Shown here: positions 49,267 through 57,821 of the stretch, in pieces
How positions within the stretch are numbered: the stretch's first letter is position 1
Layout of the letters: every line of letters begins with the position of its first letter
From: Bacillota bacterium
GTDB taxonomy: Bacteria > Bacillota > Clostridia > Christensenellales > CAG-138
Reading direction: 5' to 3'
Assembly: GCA_016286445.1 (NCBI GenBank)
Contig: JAEESS010000005.1
Coordinates: 18,535 to 82,534, forward strand
Length of the DNA: 64,000 nt
Notes under the pieces: generated by a model
What the model was told of the DNA's origin: nothing
Database searches by the model: none
Seen by the model: the letters and a program-made list of their open reading frames with translations, nothing else
Translations under genes and position numbers: made by a program

Positions 49267-49938
49267 ATGACGGCAAAGCTCTTTGTTCAGGCGATCGGGA
49301 AATTCCTGTTCGGTCTCGTTCTTATCGGGCTTCTCCTGTTTCTGCCCGCGTGGTCTCTGAAGTACTGGAACGGATGGCTGTTTCTCGGCATTTTGTTTGT
49401 ACCGATGTTTATCGCCGGGATCGTGATGATGTTCAAAAACCCGGAGCTTCTTAAAAAGCGTCTGAACGCCAAGGAAGAAGAAAAGGAACAGAAGACGGTG
49501 ATCGCACTGTCCGGGCTCATGTTCCTCGCCGCGTTCATCGTTGCCGGGCTGAACTTTCGCTTTCAATGGATCGTGCTGCCCGCGTGGGCGGTTTGGATCG
49601 GCGTCGGCGTCTTCCTCGCCGCGTATCTCATGTATGCGGAGGTCCTACGGGAAAACACCTATCTTTCGCGGACAGTCGAGGTGCAGGAGAATCAGAAGGT
49701 CATCGACACCGGGCTCTACGGGATCGTGCGGCATCCGATGTACAGCGCCACGCTGTTTCTGTTCCTGTCCATGGGGATCGTGCTCGGCTCGCCGATCTCG
49801 GTCGCGATCCTGTTCCTGTATATCCCGATCATTGCGCTGCGCATGAAAAACGAGGAACAAGTACTTGAAAAAGGATTGGATGGCTACAAGGCATACAAAA
49901 CACGCGTGAAATACAAGGTGATCCCCTTTATCTGGTAA
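49267..49938 (+). CDS. ICMT-like membrane methyltransferase
   Basis: The 223-residue protein has about five membrane helices and the isoprenylcysteine carboxyl methyltransferase-like signature DTGLYGIVRHPMYSATLFLF with RMKNEEQVLEKGLDGYKAYK at the end, which together bind S-adenosylmethionine. Bacterial members methylate varied lipophilic substrates; none is known here. It is the last gene of the HAD-GNAT run, four bases after the third GNAT, and ends in a terminator. Confidence 0.85.
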   Translation: MTAKLFVQAIGKFLFGLVLIGLLLFLPAWSLKYWNGWLFLGILFVPMFIAGIVMMFKNPELLKKRLNAKEEEKEQKTVIALSGLMFLAAFIVAGLNFRFQWIVLPAWAVWIGVGVFLAAYLMYAEVLRENTYLSRTVEVQENQKVIDTGLYGIVRHPMYSATLFLFLSMGIVLGSPISVAILFLYIPIIALRMKNEEQVLEKGLDGYKAYKTRVKYKVIPFIW

Positions 49939-49944
49939 ACGCAA

Positions 49945-49977
49945 ACGGGAGAGGCAAACGCCTCCCCCGTCTTTTTG
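49945..49977. terminator. Bidirectional terminator
   Basis: ACGGGAGAGGC and GCCTCCCCCGT pair around AAAC with a T-run on the plus strand, between the ICMT gene and the minus-strand cyclase gene. Confidence 0.75.
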
Positions 49978-49984
49978 TTTTGGT

Positions 49985-50575
49985 TTACAGATCCATCAGG
50001 ATCGCGCGGCACGGCGCGCCGTCGGTTTCGCCGAGATTCAGCGGCGCGCAGTTCAAAAGATACGCGCCGTCCGGCACCGCAGAAAGACGAACGCCTTCCA
50101 AAAGCACGACCTCCTTGGAAAGCAATGCAAGATGCACCGCCATCGGCGCGTCCATGGGTCCCACGGTCTGCGATTCGTTGCCGACAAGGTCGATCCCCGC
50201 CTTTGCGAACACCTCCGCCGCTTCCAGCGTGACCGTTGCGTTTCCTTTGATCAGGATACGCTTTTCTGCGCCGGGAAAGGCTTTTGCCGCCGTTTCAAGC
50301 AGCGTGCTTGCTGCTTCTGCACCGACGTTGCCTTCCATCGTACCCACATACGCGGGTCCGACGAACTTTTCGAGCGCAACGGAGCCTATGCCTTTGCCGC
50401 CCTTCAAAAAGTGCAGCGGCGCGTCGACGTGCGTGCCGTTGTGCGCGCACATCGAGAACGCGGAAAGGTTGCACACTTCCCCGTCCTCCAACCGCGAGAG
50501 CATCGTCTTTTCCGGGCTCGGATCGCCCGGGTAGACGGCGCAGCCGAACACCGGCTGCGAGATGTCGTAAATCAT
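49985..50575 (-). CDS. Cyclase / kynurenine formamidase-like metal hydrolase
   Basis: The 196-residue protein belongs to the cyclase (PF04199) family, which includes bacterial kynurenine formamidase. The metal-binding motif is CAHNGTHVDAPLHFL near residue 43. MIYDISQPVFGCAVYPGDPSP is the typical start. The substrate is unknown; tryptophan catabolism genes are not present. It is probably the last gene of the hisS operon, 29 bases after the phosphoesterase. Confidence 0.85.
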   Translation of the reverse strand: MIYDISQPVFGCAVYPGDPSPEKTMLSRLEDGEVCNLSAFSMCAHNGTHVDAPLHFLKGGKGIGSVALEKFVGPAYVGTMEGNVGAEAASTLLETAAKAFPGAEKRILIKGNATVTLEAAEVFAKAGIDLVGNESQTVGPMDAPMAVHLALLSKEVVLLEGVRLSAVPDGAYLLNCAPLNLGETDGAPCRAILMDL

Positions 50576-50604
50576 ACCGTTACCGTCCCTTTATACTGTT
50601 TGTT

Positions 50605-51483
50605 TCACGGTCGTGTGGGCTGCAGCTCGATCACGACCGTCTCCGGTCGGTTCCAGATGCGCGGCATAGCGGTCGACTCCCGCGAAAGTCCGCGGCTGAC
50701 GATCAGCAATGTTTCCTCAACCCGGTATTCTCCGCCTGCATACTTCGGGAACCATTGTTCGCCCGGCGAGAATAAGCCGTTGACAAGCCCGGGGATCCGG
50801 ACCTGCCCGCCGTGCGCGTGCCCCGACACGACCAGATCGAAGCCGTACTGCGCATAGGTTTCGATCAGCTCCGGACGGTGCGCAAGCAGGATCGTATAGT
50901 ACCCGTCCTCCGCGGCGTCCTTCGCCGATTGAAGCTGTTCCGCCGTAACCGCTTCCCTTGCGGCTTTCCGCTGTTCCGTTGCATTCTCGTCCAGTCCGAT
51001 TTCCGCGCACGCCGGGTCCGCGATCCCGCAGAGGTTCAACGTCGTTTGCCCGGTCGAAACCGTTTCGCAGGTCCCGTGCAGGATCGGAATGCCAAGGTCG
51101 CGGACGGCGTCGAACAGCGCTTCGGGATCCTCGTACCAATATTCGTGATTTCCCGAAACATAGAAGCACCGATAACGTTCGGAAACATGCTTCAGGACCG
51201 TCAGTGTGTTGTCGTTCGGAAGATCGTCGTCGAAGATATCGCCGCAAAGCAGCACAAGATCCGGCGTCTGCGCGTCGATCGCGTCCAGCAGCGTCTTCTG
51301 CCCCTCGCCGTACTTGCAGGAATGCAGATCGGCGATCAGCACGATCCGGACCGGCGTTTCGATCCGCGCGTCCGAAACCGTATAGGAAACAACGCGCAGC
51401 CGCGTATCCAATGCCGACAAAGTCAGCAAAAGCAGTGCGGCTGCGACGATTGCGATGATGACGATTCTCCGCTTCCTGCGCAT
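50605..51483 (-). CDS. Membrane-anchored metallophosphoesterase, YkuE-like
   Basis: The product is about 292 residues from the ATG at 51483, eight bases after the trxA stop. An N-terminal anchor (RRKRRIVIIAIVAAALLLLT) precedes the phosphoesterase metal sites: LIADLHSC, LLCGDIFDDD, YVSGNHEYW, LLAHRPE and VVSGHAHGGQVRIPG. The outward orientation and motif set are typical of YkuE/YaeI-like lipid or nucleotide phosphoesterases. No ribosome site is clear, so it relies on the upstream trxA transcript. Confidence 0.88.
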   Translation of the reverse strand: MRRKRRIVIIAIVAAALLLLTLSALDTRLRVVSYTVSDARIETPVRIVLIADLHSCKYGEGQKTLLDAIDAQTPDLVLLCGDIFDDDLPNDNTLTVLKHVSERYRCFYVSGNHEYWYEDPEALFDAVRDLGIPILHGTCETVSTGQTTLNLCGIADPACAEIGLDENATEQRKAAREAVTAEQLQSAKDAAEDGYYTILLAHRPELIETYAQYGFDLVVSGHAHGGQVRIPGLVNGLFSPGEQWFPKYAGGEYRVEETLLIVSRGLSRESTAMPRIWNRPETVVIELQPTRP

Positions 51484-51491
51484 TGCGCGGT

Positions 51492-51812
51492 TTACAGAGC
51501 CTGTTCGATAAACTGCGCGATCAGCGCCTTCGGACGCGCGCCCGCGCTCTGATCGAGCACGTCGCCGTCCTTGAACAGAACGAGGTTCGGGATCGAGCTC
51601 ACCCGATACTTTTCGCAAAGCTCCGGCTGTTCGTCGACGTTGACCTTCATAAACGCGACCCTGCCTTCGTATTCGTCCGCAAGCTGTTCAATGAACGGAC
51701 CGACCATGCGGCACGGACCGCACCAGGTCGCCCAGAAATCCACCAGAACGGGAAGCTCGCCGTTGATGACTTCGTTGAAGTTTTCGTTTGTGCCTGTGAT
51801 GATGTTTGCCAT
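51492..51812 (-). CDS. trxA: Thioredoxin
   Basis: The 106-residue protein is a cytosolic disulfide reductase. The active site is VDFWATWCGPCRMV (C31 and C34); the cis-proline is in SIPNLVLFKDGD. AAAGGAGC precedes the ATG at 51812. It lies 28 bases after aspS in the T-box-controlled operon. Confidence 0.96.
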   Translation of the reverse strand: MANIITGTNENFNEVINGELPVLVDFWATWCGPCRMVGPFIEQLADEYEGRVAFMKVNVDEQPELCEKYRVSSIPNLVLFKDGDVLDQSAGARPKALIAQFIEQAL

Positions 51813-51840
51813 AGTTGTAGCTCCTTTCTTTATTTCAATC

Positions 51841-53634
51841 TCATTCTTCCTCGGGAACGACCGCGATATGCAGTTCTTCAAGCTGTTTTGCGTCGACCGG
51901 ATCCGGCGCGTTCGTCAGCGGGCAGGATGCGTTCTGCACCTTCGGGAACGCGATGACGTCGCGGATACTCGCAGCGCCGCAGATCAGCATGGTCACGCGG
52001 TCGAGCCCGTACGCCAGTCCGCCGTGCGGCGGCGTGCCGTACTTCAGCGCTTCGAGCAGGAACTTGAACCGCGCCTCCGCCTGTTCTTTGGAAAGTCCGA
52101 TGACGTCGAACATCTTTGCCTGCAGCTCGGTCGAATGGATACGGATCGAGCCGCCGCCGATCTCGTTGCCGTTCAGCACGATATCGTACGCCTTGGCGCG
52201 GACCTTGCCTGGATCGGTGTCGAGGAGCGGAAGGTCCTCGTCCATCGGGCTTGTGAACGGATGGTGCATCGCAACGAAGCGGTTCTCCTCCTCGCTCCAC
52301 TCCAGAAGCGGGAACTCAACGACCCACAGGAGGTTGAACTTCTTCGGATCGATCAGCCCGAGCTTGTCGCCGAGCTTCAGACGCAGCGCGCCGAGCGCCG
52401 CCCACACGACCGGGTTCTTGTCCGCCACGATGAACATGACGTCGCCGGGCTCGAAGTTCGCCTTCGCCTTGATCGCTTCAAGCTCTTCCTCGGTGAGGAA
52501 CTTCGCGATCGGGGACTGTAAGCCTTCGGGCTTCCAGTTCATCCACGCAAGTCCCTTCGCCTTATAGGTCTTGACAAACTCGCCGAGCGCGTCGATCTCC
52601 TTGCGGGAAAAATGTGCCGTCGCGCCTTTTGCGACGATGCAGCGGACGCTGCCGCCGTTATCAAGCGCGTTTTTGAACACGGAAAAGCCGCAGCTACGGA
52701 CGCATTCGGAAAGATCCTTTAGCTCCATGCCGAAGCGCGTATCGGGCTTATCGGAGCCGTAGCGATCCATCGCGTCCTGCCATGTGATGCGCGGCAGCGG
52801 AAGCTGTACGTCGAAGTCCAGCGTTTCTTTGAACAGGCGCTTGATGAAGCCCTCGTTCATCGCCATGACGTCGTCGGCTTCGACAAACGACATCTCAAGG
52901 TCGATCTGCGTAAAGTCCGGCTGACGGTCGGCGCGAAGGTCCTCGTCGCGGAAGCAGCGGGCAATCTGCATGTAGCGATCGAAGCCAGAAAGCATCAAAA
53001 GCTGCTTAAAGAGCTGTGGGCTCTGCGGCAGCGCGTAGAAGCTGCCCGGATGGACACGGCTCGGCACGAGGTAGTCGCGCGCGCCTTCCGGCGTGCTTTT
53101 CGTCAGCATCGGCGTTTCGATCTCCAGGAAGCCGTTTTCCGCAAAGTATTCGTGCGTGATGCGCGTGATCTTGTTGCGCATCATGAGGTTCTTCTGCATG
53201 CACGGACGGCGAAGGTCCAGATAACGGTACTTCAAGCGCAAAAGCTCGCCCGCGTTGCAGTCGTCGCCCGTGTCGATCGGCGGCGTTTCGGCGGTGCTCA
53301 GAATCTTGAACTCCTTCACCTTCACTTCGACCTCGCCGGTCTTCATGTTCGGGTTGATCATATTGCCGGTACGGGCTTCCAGAACGCCCCTGACGGCAAG
53401 CACATATTCGGAACGGATCGTGCTTGCGCGGTCGAAATCCTCCTTGCTCAAAGTCGAGGAGTCGAATACGATCTGCATCAGCCCCGAACGGTCTCTTAAT
53501 TGTACAAAGATCAGCGCGCCGAGATCGCGGCGGACGTTCGTCCAGCCCATCAGCGTCACTTCTCTGCCGACGTCTTCTTTTCCGAGCTCCGTGCAGTAGC
53601 ACGTCCGCTTCCATCCGCTTAAAAATTCGCCCAT
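51841..53634 (-). CDS. aspS: Aspartate--tRNA ligase
   Basis: The 597-residue class II synthetase is the bacterial type with a GAD insertion domain. The anticodon-binding OB fold is seen in VTLMGWTNVRRDLGALIFVQ. Motif 2 is IARCFRDEDLRADRQPDFTQ and motif 3 is PHGGLAYGLDRVTMLI. The sequence LTKSTPEGARDYLVPSR is also diagnostic. Whether it is discriminating (tRNA-Asp only) or non-discriminating cannot be told by eye. GAGGG precedes the ATG, which lies four bases after hisS. Confidence 0.96.
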   Translation of the reverse strand: MGEFLSGWKRTCYCTELGKEDVGREVTLMGWTNVRRDLGALIFVQLRDRSGLMQIVFDSSTLSKEDFDRASTIRSEYVLAVRGVLEARTGNMINPNMKTGEVEVKVKEFKILSTAETPPIDTGDDCNAGELLRLKYRYLDLRRPCMQKNLMMRNKITRITHEYFAENGFLEIETPMLTKSTPEGARDYLVPSRVHPGSFYALPQSPQLFKQLLMLSGFDRYMQIARCFRDEDLRADRQPDFTQIDLEMSFVEADDVMAMNEGFIKRLFKETLDFDVQLPLPRITWQDAMDRYGSDKPDTRFGMELKDLSECVRSCGFSVFKNALDNGGSVRCIVAKGATAHFSRKEIDALGEFVKTYKAKGLAWMNWKPEGLQSPIAKFLTEEELEAIKAKANFEPGDVMFIVADKNPVVWAALGALRLKLGDKLGLIDPKKFNLLWVVEFPLLEWSEEENRFVAMHHPFTSPMDEDLPLLDTDPGKVRAKAYDIVLNGNEIGGGSIRIHSTELQAKMFDVIGLSKEQAEARFKFLLEALKYGTPPHGGLAYGLDRVTMLICGAASIRDVIAFPKVQNASCPLTNAPDPVDAKQLEELHIAVVPEEE

Positions 53635-53638
53635 TGTC

Positions 53639-54904
<1,266 letters not shown>

Positions 54905-54918
54905 AAAAACCTCCTATG

Positions 54919-55147
54919 AAAAAATCGCGGTCTTTCGCCCTCAAAAGGGACGGAAGGACCGCGGTGCCACCCTGTTTCGCAGCGGATGCTGCGCGCTTTT
55001 CCCCGATAACGGAGGGTCTCCGGCATGCCTTTTTCTTCCGGCATGCAGCTTCCGGCTGTCCTTCCCCGTTTTCTCTCCGCACGTCTTTCAGCCGCGGACG
55101 CGCTCTCTTTGATTCGATACGGCGGGTACTCTTCCGTTCAACGCTTT
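54919..55147 (-). promoter_or_regulatory. T-box riboswitch upstream of hisS-aspS
   Basis: On the minus strand the antiterminator T-box GGGTGGCACCGCGG is at about 54959-54972. It overlaps a terminator (CGCGGTC / GACCGCG, then ATTTTTT) at about 54919-54963. Upstream are AGTA, AGAGAG and a CTGAAAGAC element. The likely specifier reads GAA-G-GAC-AG with GAC (aspartate) at 55060-55058, so uncharged tRNA-Asp should allow read-through into hisS-aspS. The specifier call is inferred from pattern spacing, not from a full fold. Confidence 0.88.
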
Positions 55148-55153
55148 GCGCTT

Positions 55154-55182
55154 ATTATACCCACGGGATACTGACTTGTCAA
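55154..55182 (-). promoter_or_regulatory. Promoter of the hisS operon T-box transcript
   Basis: A perfect TTGACA (55182-55177) and perfect TATAAT (55159-55154) are 17 bases apart, the strongest consensus promoter in the window. It starts seven bases after the hemZ stop. Confidence 0.85.
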
Positions 55183-55188
55183 GAAAAA

Positions 55189-56628
55189 TCAAGGTAAAAA
55201 CAGCTTTCTTTTGGCGGCGTCCAGGATATCCAGCTTTGCGCCGTAGGTCGGGACGTCCTTCGGATTCGGAATGCGCTCGACGCGGTTTTCGGAACCGAAC
55301 ACGCGCTTGGTCATCGCGCCCGCGCCGTGGGCAAGGATCGAGGTCGTCTCCTCCATCATGTCGACGTTGTACACGCACAGCTTGCCGTCCGCCGCGTAGC
55401 CGACGTTTTCGAGGTTGCCGTTCTGATACTTTTGCCGGTACATGTAGTACGGCCAGAGCCCGATCTCCTTCGCCGCCGAAAAGCCCATGTCGATCATGGT
55501 CTCGACGTCCTCGCGCGAGGGCAGCGGGTACTTGTCCAGCTGGTCCTTCAATCTGCTCGAACGCTTGATCGCAAGCGTATGCACGGTGAGATTGTCGGGT
55601 CTCATCGCCTTGATCTCCGCAAGCGTCCGCTCGAAGTCCGCAACGGTCTCGCCTGGCAGTCCCGCAATGAGGTCCATATTGATCGAGGAGAAGCCCATCG
55701 AACGCGCCAGCGCGAAGGCTTCTTTGATCTCCGCCGCTGTGTGCGCCCTGCCGATGCGTCGGAGCGTTTCGTCCGACATCGTCTGCGGGTTGATCGAGAT
55801 GCGCTCCACGCCGTGCGCTCTGAATACCTGCAGCTTTTCCTTTGTGATCGTGTCCGGTCTGCCCGCTTCCACGGTGCATTCCGCGCCGTAGCCGCCGTAA
55901 CAGGCTTCAAAATGCGTTAAAAGCGCGTCAAGCTCGTCTGCAGAGAGCACGGTCGGCGTGCCGCCGCCGAAATACGCCGCGCGGATATGAAACCCGCCGT
56001 CCTTCAAAAGCCTTGCGCCGTTTTCGACGTCCCTGTACAGAAACGGCAGATACTCCGCAATCGCGTTCTTTTTGGCGATCTCCGCGCCGAACGAACAGTA
56101 GAGACACCGTGTTTTGCAGTACGGAATGCCGACGTAGACGTCGATATCGTCCGGACGGACCGATTCGATAAACGGCTTCTGCACCGCGTTGATCGTCGCC
56201 GCAAGCCGCAGCTTGTCGATGCGGACCGAAAAGACGTCCCGAAACTGCCGCACAGCTTCCTCTTCGCCGACGCGTTCGCAAAGCTCTCGCAGAAGCTTGG
56301 TCGGGCGAATGCCGGTGAGACTGCCCCACGGCATCTCCGTCGGGCGGATGCGCTGCATCAGCGCATAGACCGCGCGCTTTTCGGCGCGCTTCTCCTGCCG
56401 CTTCCGGTCGAGCGGATCGGCCGGATCAAACGTATACGGGATCACGATCGGCTCGCCGTCCGGCGTCGCCGCCGTCGCCGTCATCGCGGTGTCGTCCAGC
56501 GTCACGGAGACCGTCAGCTCGGTTTCCGGCGTTTCGTCGGGCGTGATCGGAACAAGGCCGAGGAACATGCGGATCTCCTCGGCGACGTCATTTGCGTATT
56601 GCGGTGTATTGGTGATCAGTCGAACCAT
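55189..56628 (-). CDS. hemZ: Oxygen-independent coproporphyrinogen III oxidase-like radical SAM, HemZ
   Basis: The 479-residue protein is a radical SAM enzyme with the cluster motif PYCKTRCLYCSF (CxxxCxxC). GGGTPTVLSADELDALL and GRPDTITKEKLQVFRAHGV are HemN/HemZ-like. An N-terminal 150-residue domain precedes the radical core, as in HemZ. HemZ acts in anaerobic haem or porphyrin synthesis, or a related function, in Bacillota. It overlaps the preceding MBL gene by 13 bases. Confidence 0.88.
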   Translation of the reverse strand: MVRLITNTPQYANDVAEEIRMFLGLVPITPDETPETELTVSVTLDDTAMTATAATPDGEPIVIPYTFDPADPLDRKRQEKRAEKRAVYALMQRIRPTEMPWGSLTGIRPTKLLRELCERVGEEEAVRQFRDVFSVRIDKLRLAATINAVQKPFIESVRPDDIDVYVGIPYCKTRCLYCSFGAEIAKKNAIAEYLPFLYRDVENGARLLKDGGFHIRAAYFGGGTPTVLSADELDALLTHFEACYGGYGAECTVEAGRPDTITKEKLQVFRAHGVERISINPQTMSDETLRRIGRAHTAAEIKEAFALARSMGFSSINMDLIAGLPGETVADFERTLAEIKAMRPDNLTVHTLAIKRSSRLKDQLDKYPLPSREDVETMIDMGFSAAKEIGLWPYYMYRQKYQNGNLENVGYAADGKLCVYNVDMMEETTSILAHGAGAMTKRVFGSENRVERIPNPKDVPTYGAKLDILDAAKRKLFLP

Positions 56629-57257
56629 AATCCCTCGTAATGGATCGGATTGCTTCGTTTTTCTTCGGCGACGGTCGTCGCTTCCTCGTGTCCCGGATAG
56701 ATCGTATAGTCCTCCGGCAGCGCAAAGAGAATGTTCTTGATCGAATGCGTCAGCGCGGAAAAATCGCCGCCGGGCAAATCGAACCTCCCGTAGCCGCCGG
56801 CAAACAGCGTATCGCCGACAAACGCGCAGCGTTCTTCGTCGCAGACGAACGTGATCCCGCCCGCGGTATGCCCCGGCGTTTCGAGTACGCGGAAAGAAAG
56901 CCCCGCCGCGGTGAACGTATCGCCGTCGTGCAGCAGCACGTCCGGCTCGACCGGCTCCTGCGTTTCGCCGACCATGGACGCAAGGCTTTCCCTGCCGCTC
57001 CGCAAGCCGTCGGCATCCGTTTCGGAGATGTAGACCTTTGCGCCGGTCGCTTTTTTGAGCGCCGCAACGCCCAAAAGATGGTCGAAATGCCGATGCGTGA
57101 CGAGAATATCGGAAAGCGTCCAGCCGTGATCCTTGAGGATCGCAAGCGCAAGCGCTCCGTCGGAAGGGTCAATGACGGCGACGGTCTTTGCGTCGTCGCG
57201 CCCGACGAAGATCATGTTCGCGGAGACCGGTCCGCACGGATAGATCTTGATGCGCAT
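56616..57257 (-). CDS. MBL-fold metallohydrolase, glyoxalase II-like
   Basis: The 213-residue protein has the metallo-beta-lactamase metal motif LVTHRHFDHLLG and later VLETPGHTAGG, FVGDTLFAGGYGR and the final IYPGHEEATT. The family includes hydroxyacylglutathione hydrolase-like and other thioester hydrolases; the substrate is unknown. The ATG at 57257 lies one base after the dtd stop, so translation is coupled. Confidence 0.9.
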   Translation of the reverse strand: MRIKIYPCGPVSANMIFVGRDDAKTVAVIDPSDGALALAILKDHGWTLSDILVTHRHFDHLLGVAALKKATGAKVYISETDADGLRSGRESLASMVGETQEPVEPDVLLHDGDTFTAAGLSFRVLETPGHTAGGITFVCDEERCAFVGDTLFAGGYGRFDLPGGDFSALTHSIKNILFALPEDYTIYPGHEEATTVAEEKRSNPIHYEGLWFD

Positions 57258-57258
57258 A

Positions 57259-57705
57259 TCAAAAGCCTTTCTTGGAATCCAACAGGATCGTAAACGGACC
57301 GTCGTTTTGAATCGAGACCGACATATCCGCGCCGAAGCGGCCGGTCTCGACCGGAACCGCCTGTCTGAGCCTTTCGATGCAGCGCTCATAGAGCGGGATC
57401 GCCTGCTCCGGCCGCGCCGCGTTGATATAGCTCGGACGCCTGCCCTTTCTGGCGTCGCCCAAAAGCGTAAACTGAGAGATCAGCAGGATCGCGCCGGAAC
57501 AATCGAGCACGCTTTTGTTCGGCACGCCGTTTTCGTCGTCGAAGATGCGAAGCCCCAGAAGCTTCTCCGTGATATAATCCGCGTCCGTTTCCGTATCGTC
57601 CGTCGATACGCCCAAAAGAACGCAGAGCCCGTTGGAAATTGCGCCGACCGTTTCGCCGTCGATTTTGACGGACGCTTCGGTCACGCGCTGTACGACCGCT
57701 CGCAT
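57259..57705 (-). CDS. dtd: D-aminoacyl-tRNA deacylase
   Basis: Dtd removes D-amino acids (and glycine) from tRNA. The 148-residue product has MRAVVQRVTEASVKIDGE, the catalytic SQFTLLGDARKGRRPSY and the cis Gly-Pro-like region GRFGADMSVSIQNDGPFTI. AAGGAGG is seven bases before the ATG at 57705. It follows relA, a common order in Bacillota. Confidence 0.95.
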   Translation of the reverse strand: MRAVVQRVTEASVKIDGETVGAISNGLCVLLGVSTDDTETDADYITEKLLGLRIFDDENGVPNKSVLDCSGAILLISQFTLLGDARKGRRPSYINAARPEQAIPLYERCIERLRQAVPVETGRFGADMSVSIQNDGPFTILLDSKKGF

Positions 57706-57821
57706 GCTGTCCTCCTTATAAGAGCGTGCAAATGGGGAAGCCAAGCATTTGTTATCAAACGATTCACTCGCCCTACTTCACGCCGATGATATGTGCTGCC
57801 GTGCGTTGCTTTCGAGATACC

